Origin: Paenibacillus amylolyticus
GTDB taxonomy: Bacteria; Bacillota; Bacilli; Paenibacillales; Paenibacillaceae
Assembly (NCBI RefSeq): GCF_001570725.1
Contig: NZ_BCNV01000005.1
Coordinates: forward strand, 310,001 to 374,000
Length of the DNA stretch: 64,000 nt
Reading direction: 5' to 3'
Numbering within the stretch: the first letter of the stretch is position 1; every line of letters starts with the position of its first letter. The translations under genes and the position numbers were made by a program. The notes beneath the pieces were generated by a model, which saw only the letters and a program-made list of their open reading frames with translations, ran no database searches and had not been told where the DNA came from. Shown here one piece after another: positions 61,095-64,000 of this stretch.

Positions 61095-61901
61095 ATGGAT
61101 GATGCAGCGAATGTGCTCGAAGTTCGTGGTCTGCAAGTGAATCTTAGAACAGCGGAGGGTTCAGTCCCGTTACTTGCGCCCATTGATTTTGAATTAAAAA
61201 AAGGTCGTGTCTTCGGTCTGGTCGGCGAGAGTGGCAGCGGTAAGACCGTTACGTGTAACGCCTTGCTCCATCTGCTTGATCCGCGCAGGATGGAAGTGTC
61301 GGGCAGTATCCGTCTGAATGGACGGGAGCTTGGCTCGTTGTCAGGGGAGGAGATGCGGCGCATCCGAGGCAAGGAAATCGGATTTATTATGCAGAATCCG
61401 ATGAATGCTTTTACACCCGTGTATACGATTGGATCTCAATTCATTGAAACCTTGCTTACGCATACGGGAATGTCGAAAGCAGCAGCCCGGGAGCGGGCCA
61501 TTGCTGCCTTGGCAGATATGAACCTGCCCGAACCAGCTAAACTTATGAAGCGATATCCATATCAACTGAGTGGCGGTATGTTGCAACGGGTGATGATCGC
61601 CATATCGATGTGCCTGCGACCAGCCCTGGTTATTGCTGATGAACCAACGACGGCACTGGATGTCGTGAATCAGTTCAAGGTGCTTCAGGAATTAGATCGG
61701 CTACGTACCGAATATGGGACCTCCATTTTGCTCATCTCCCACGATCTGGGTGTGATCTCGCAAATGGCGGATGAAGTCGCTGTCATGCAGAAGGGGCGAA
61801 TTGTGGAGCAGGCGGATGTGTACCAACTGTTCGATCACCCACAGCATGAGTATACCCGGATGTTGTTAAATGCCAGACCTGGTATGTCTTTGGGACGATA
61901 G
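61095..61901 (+). CDS. NikD/DppD-type ABC ATPase
   Basis: A 268-residue ATPase: Walker A GESGSGKT, Q-loop IMQNPMNAFTPVYT, signature LSGGMLQRV, Walker B LVIADEPTTALD, H-loop SHDLGV. It lacks the long C-terminal extension with the iron-sulfur-like cysteines of true DppD/OppD. ATG 61095 lies 10 bp after TGGAGGT. A 160-bp gap follows before the second ATPase. Confidence 0.92.
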   Translation: MDDAANVLEVRGLQVNLRTAEGSVPLLAPIDFELKKGRVFGLVGESGSGKTVTCNALLHLLDPRRMEVSGSIRLNGRELGSLSGEEMRRIRGKEIGFIMQNPMNAFTPVYTIGSQFIETLLTHTGMSKAAARERAIAALADMNLPEPAKLMKRYPYQLSGGMLQRVMIAISMCLRPALVIADEPTTALDVVNQFKVLQELDRLRTEYGTSILLISHDLGVISQMADEVAVMQKGRIVEQADVYQLFDHPQHEYTRMLLNARPGMSLGR

Positions 61902-62062
61902 CGAATGACTGATGAGATGGATCGTTCAGTGAGTTTATGTGTAGAGCGGGTATGAACTGTATTTTGAGTGGGTAGTCGTAGAGGTGGAATGGACATGGTG
62001 ATGTGTAATTTCGTCTTCTTCGGAGATTGCTTCTGCCAAGTACAAGAGAGGGGGATGACCTG

Positions 62063-62863
62063 ATGCTTCAGGTACGTGAAGTAAGCCATAGCTATGGCAA
62101 ACGCAATTGGCTGGATCGTTCGGGAGCGCGTCCTCCTGTGCTGGCAGATATCTCACTTACAATTGAAAAGGGTGTATGTCTGGGGCTGCTGGGTACGAGT
62201 GGAGCAGGTAAAAGTACCTTGGGCAAAATCATTCTTGGTCTGGAGAAGCCCAGCCAGGGTCAGGTTTTGTTTCAAGGACAGGATATCTACCGATCTAGCA
62301 AACCAGTACTCAAGGAATTACGGCGTGATCTGCAGGTCGTGCTCCAGGACTGTTATTCGGCTGTGAATCCGCTTATGACTGCCGCGCAGATCATTGGGGA
62401 GCCGCTGGATAACTACGAGCGTTTATCAGCCAAAGAACAACTTCGTGTGGTTGGACAACTGCTTGAGCAGGTTGGACTTACACCTGAGGATGCAAATAAG
62501 CTTCCGCACCAGTTCAGCGGCGGGCAATTACAGCGGGTCAACATCGCACGAGCCATCGCGCTCAAGCCAAAGTTAATCGTACTGGACGAGTCGATCAGTA
62601 GCCTGGATATGGTGCACCAGACGCAAATCTTATCTTTGCTGGCGGAGTTAAGAGCGTCCTACGGGTTGTCGTACCTCTTTATCACGCATGACATTCGGGC
62701 CGCCATGACGATCTGTGACCGCATTGCCGTAATGGATCAGGGCAAGATTGTCTATAGCGGTGATGCCGGGGATTCGGTCATGCAGTCAGATCATCCAGCT
62801 GTGCAGCAGTTGGTATCGTCCATTTTGCCTGAGCATCCCTCGGGTCGTATTTCGTTTAGGTAA
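62063..62863 (+). CDS. NikE/DppF-type ABC ATPase
   Basis: A 266-residue ATPase: Walker A GTSGAGKST, Q-loop VLQDCYSAVNPLMTA, signature FSGGQLQRV, Walker B LIVLDESISSLD (serine in place of proline after DE), H-loop THDIRA. ATG 62063 follows AGGGGG at 8 bp. It completes the five-component importer. No metallophore biosynthesis genes are in the window. Confidence 0.92.
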   Translation: MLQVREVSHSYGKRNWLDRSGARPPVLADISLTIEKGVCLGLLGTSGAGKSTLGKIILGLEKPSQGQVLFQGQDIYRSSKPVLKELRRDLQVVLQDCYSAVNPLMTAAQIIGEPLDNYERLSAKEQLRVVGQLLEQVGLTPEDANKLPHQFSGGQLQRVNIARAIALKPKLIVLDESISSLDMVHQTQILSLLAELRASYGLSYLFITHDIRAAMTICDRIAVMDQGKIVYSGDAGDSVMQSDHPAVQQLVSSILPEHPSGRISFR

Positions 62864-62896
62864 TGCGTTGCTTGTATTGTTGCGGGATCGTGTACA

Positions 62897-62966
62897 TAAC
62901 GCGTCCACGATTCGTTACATTGCACATCTGTAAATTTGAAGTTAATAGCGTGTGCAAGGTTTGTTA
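62897..62966 (+). repeat. Two 21-bp TAACG-N11-CGTTA-type units
   Basis: Units at 62897-62917 and 62946-62966, 49 bp apart, same family as those at 42.6 kb (TAACGCGT...TTCGTTA and TAGCGTGT...TTGTTA). A half unit TAACGAAC follows at about 62972. Confidence 0.65.
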
Positions 62967-62984
62967 GACCATAACGAACGCAAC

Positions 62985-63031
62985 AAAGGGGTGTCCCGTC
63001 TTAAACATGACGTAGGGACATCCCTTTTTGT
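62985..63031. terminator. Bidirectional terminator, Nik-like operon / oxidoreductase
   Basis: AAAGGGGTGTCCC against GGGACATCCCTTT with TTTTTG after it, between convergent genes. Confidence 0.88.
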
Positions 63032-63054
63032 TTAGAAATAGGAGGTTTTCTTTC

Positions 63055-63633
63055 TTACCCCATCTTCCGCCCAAGATGTTCGATCTTATCCAACCAATTC
63101 TTTCTCTGTTTATCTGACTTCTTACCGACTTGATCTACAGTTGTTATCCGCACAGGTTTGATGCCGGTGAGTCCAAATGTGGAGATTTTCATCATTTTAT
63201 GTGCAGGCTCACCTTGGAACCATTTGAAGTACCAGCTCGGACCATCCATCGTGGTGATCATGCGAGCGGTGCGGCCTTTGAGCAGTTGATCCGGGAAAGG
63301 TTTTCCTTTTTGATACTTGAAGGCGTAACCTGGCATGAAGATTCGGTCAATGAAACCTTTCAGTAGGGCAGGTGGTCCTCCCCACCAAATTGGGAATACC
63401 CATACGAGATGCTCGGCCCACTTGATCGCTTCTTGGGCTTGTAACAAATCGGGTTCAAGCGGAAGTTTATTACGATATCCTCCCTCCAGATTCATGTTGA
63501 ACGTCAGCTCGTTCAGGGTAATCATGCGGACGTCTGCACCAGCTTGAACCGCACCTTTACGGTAAGCCTCGGCGATTGCACCGTTGTAACTGGGGGAGAC
63601 GGGATTGCCTTGAATAATTAATATTTTCTTCAT
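63055..63633 (-). CDS. Flavodoxin-fold NAD(P)H oxidoreductase (quinone reductase family)
   Basis: A 192-residue flavodoxin-like protein of the NQO/MdaB/YwrO family. The FMN/FAD phosphate loop is IIQGNPVSPSYNGAIAEAY at the N-terminus, and the family signature VWVFPIWWGGPPALLKGFIDRIFMPGYAF is near 78-106. It reduces quinones or similar electrophiles with NAD(P)H. The start is placed at ATG 63633; a GTG at 63645 in frame is possible and neither has a good ribosome site. A TetR-type gene lies upstream on the same strand. Confidence 0.88.
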   Translation of the reverse strand: MKKILIIQGNPVSPSYNGAIAEAYRKGAVQAGADVRMITLNELTFNMNLEGGYRNKLPLEPDLLQAQEAIKWAEHLVWVFPIWWGGPPALLKGFIDRIFMPGYAFKYQKGKPFPDQLLKGRTARMITTMDGPSWYFKWFQGEPAHKMMKISTFGLTGIKPVRITTVDQVGKKSDKQRKNWLDKIEHLGRKMG

Positions 63634-63657
63634 GGAAGATGACACGTCCTGACTATT

Positions 63658-63675
63658 TTAGTTAATGAACACTAA
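63658..63675. promoter_or_regulatory. Candidate operator before the oxidoreductase
   Basis: TTAGTTAATGAACACTAA, inverted TTAGT/ACTAA arms with an 8-bp centre, 24 bp upstream of the oxidoreductase ATG. A second inverted repeat GGTCAC-GT-GTGACC lies at 63696-63709. Either could bind the TetR-type protein encoded upstream. Confidence 0.4.
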
Positions 63676-63822
63676 CCTCATGTGCAAAAAGAAAAGGTCA
63701 CGTGTGACCCGGTGATCCATCTGTATATCCTGATGGTATGCTGACGATTCTCTTTTTATAACGTGTAGCCCCAAACCTTACTTGGTGTTCTGCGAGGTCA
63801 GAATGGCTACCACTCTCCATCA

Positions 63823-64000
63823 TTACTCCTGAGGTAGGTGTCCCAACATTGATGCAAGTCGGTGAACCGTTTCCCCCGTATAAGGTACCAACAGCTCTGG
63901 TAGCTCACCTTGCATACTCGAGACCGCCATGCGTGTAATTGCACCGATCACCAGCACGGCAGTGAGCCTCGAATCCTGCTGAGGCAGTTCGCCCCGCATC
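63823..64000 (-). CDS. C-terminal part of a TetR-type regulator (cut by the window end)
   Basis: 59 codons of an ORF that enters from beyond 64000 and stops at TAA 63825-63823. The residues (LTAVLVIGAITRMAVSSMQGELPELLVPYTGETVHRLASMLGH) look like the last two helices of a TetR ligand-binding domain. The DNA-binding part lies outside the window, so the call is tentative. It is followed after about 190 bp by the oxidoreductase gene on the same strand, a common regulator-target layout. Confidence 0.5.
   Translation of the reverse strand, partial: MRGELPQQDSRLTAVLVIGAITRMAVSSMQGELPELLVPYTGETVHRLASMLGHLPQE

Overview
The window looks like chromosome of a Paenibacillus-type, endospore-forming Firmicute. 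This is an inference from protein resemblance and content: a Spo0E-family phosphatase, strong AAGGAGG ribosome sites, frequent GTG/TTG starts, PepSY and 7TMR-DISM sensor systems, a B. subtilis-like yjlC-ndh pair, and plant-polysaccharide genes. No rRNA, tRNA, phage, insertion sequence or CRISPR array was seen.

Layout. 1-5.1 kb: nitrite reductase nirBD (minus) faces an ANTAR-domain RNA-binding protein and a TrpD2-like protein (plus). The nirB leader carries a textbook two-hairpin ANTAR target overlapping an intrinsic terminator. 5.1-14.7 kb: acyl-CoA thioesterase, acetate transporter, Spo0E-like protein, GlnL-like regulator divergent from a GlnT/AlsT-like symporter, soluble chemoreceptor-like protein, Crp/Fnr regulator, PepT, tautomerase and NamA. 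14.9-29.7 kb: methyltransferase, SRPBCC protein, a 1031-residue hybrid sensor kinase with a REC-BTAD regulator, photolyase, membrane acyltransferase, an HNH protein with a very GC-rich middle, a VTT protein, a DUF1835 protein, a cupin and an epimerase. 29.9-42.1 kb: CsbD, a yjlC-ndh operon with a probable Rex site, an SDR protein, a YkoGH-like two-component system followed by two PepSY proteins, a GH43-RICIN enzyme and an ABC exporter. 42.1-47.7 kb: a repeat-rich gap, a leucine-dehydrogenase-like protein with a large insertion, UPF0316, a pectate lyase under a cre site and a membrane protein.

47.8-57.1 kb is a mannan/glucomannan cluster: LacI-type regulator, GH130 mannosylglucose phosphorylase, cellobiose 2-epimerase, sugar ABC importer (binding protein and two permeases, no ATPase), a second GH130 and a cytoplasmic GH113 mannanase. 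Imported oligosaccharides would be cut, epimerised and phosphorolysed inside the cell. Divergent promoters in the middle each carry a matching operator just after the start point. 57.3-62.9 kb is a five-gene NikABCDE-like importer behind a perfect Fur box. The window ends with a flavodoxin-fold oxidoreductase and the 3' end of a TetR-type regulator.

Two families of non-coding repeats cross the window: a ~190-235 bp, end-to-end foldable element (three copies plus one diverged inverted copy) and a 21-bp TAACG-N11-CGTTA unit occurring in pairs about 50 bp apart. The strongest candidates for new biology are the ANTAR-controlled nirB leader, these repeat families, the mannan operators and the Fur-controlled Nik-like operon.
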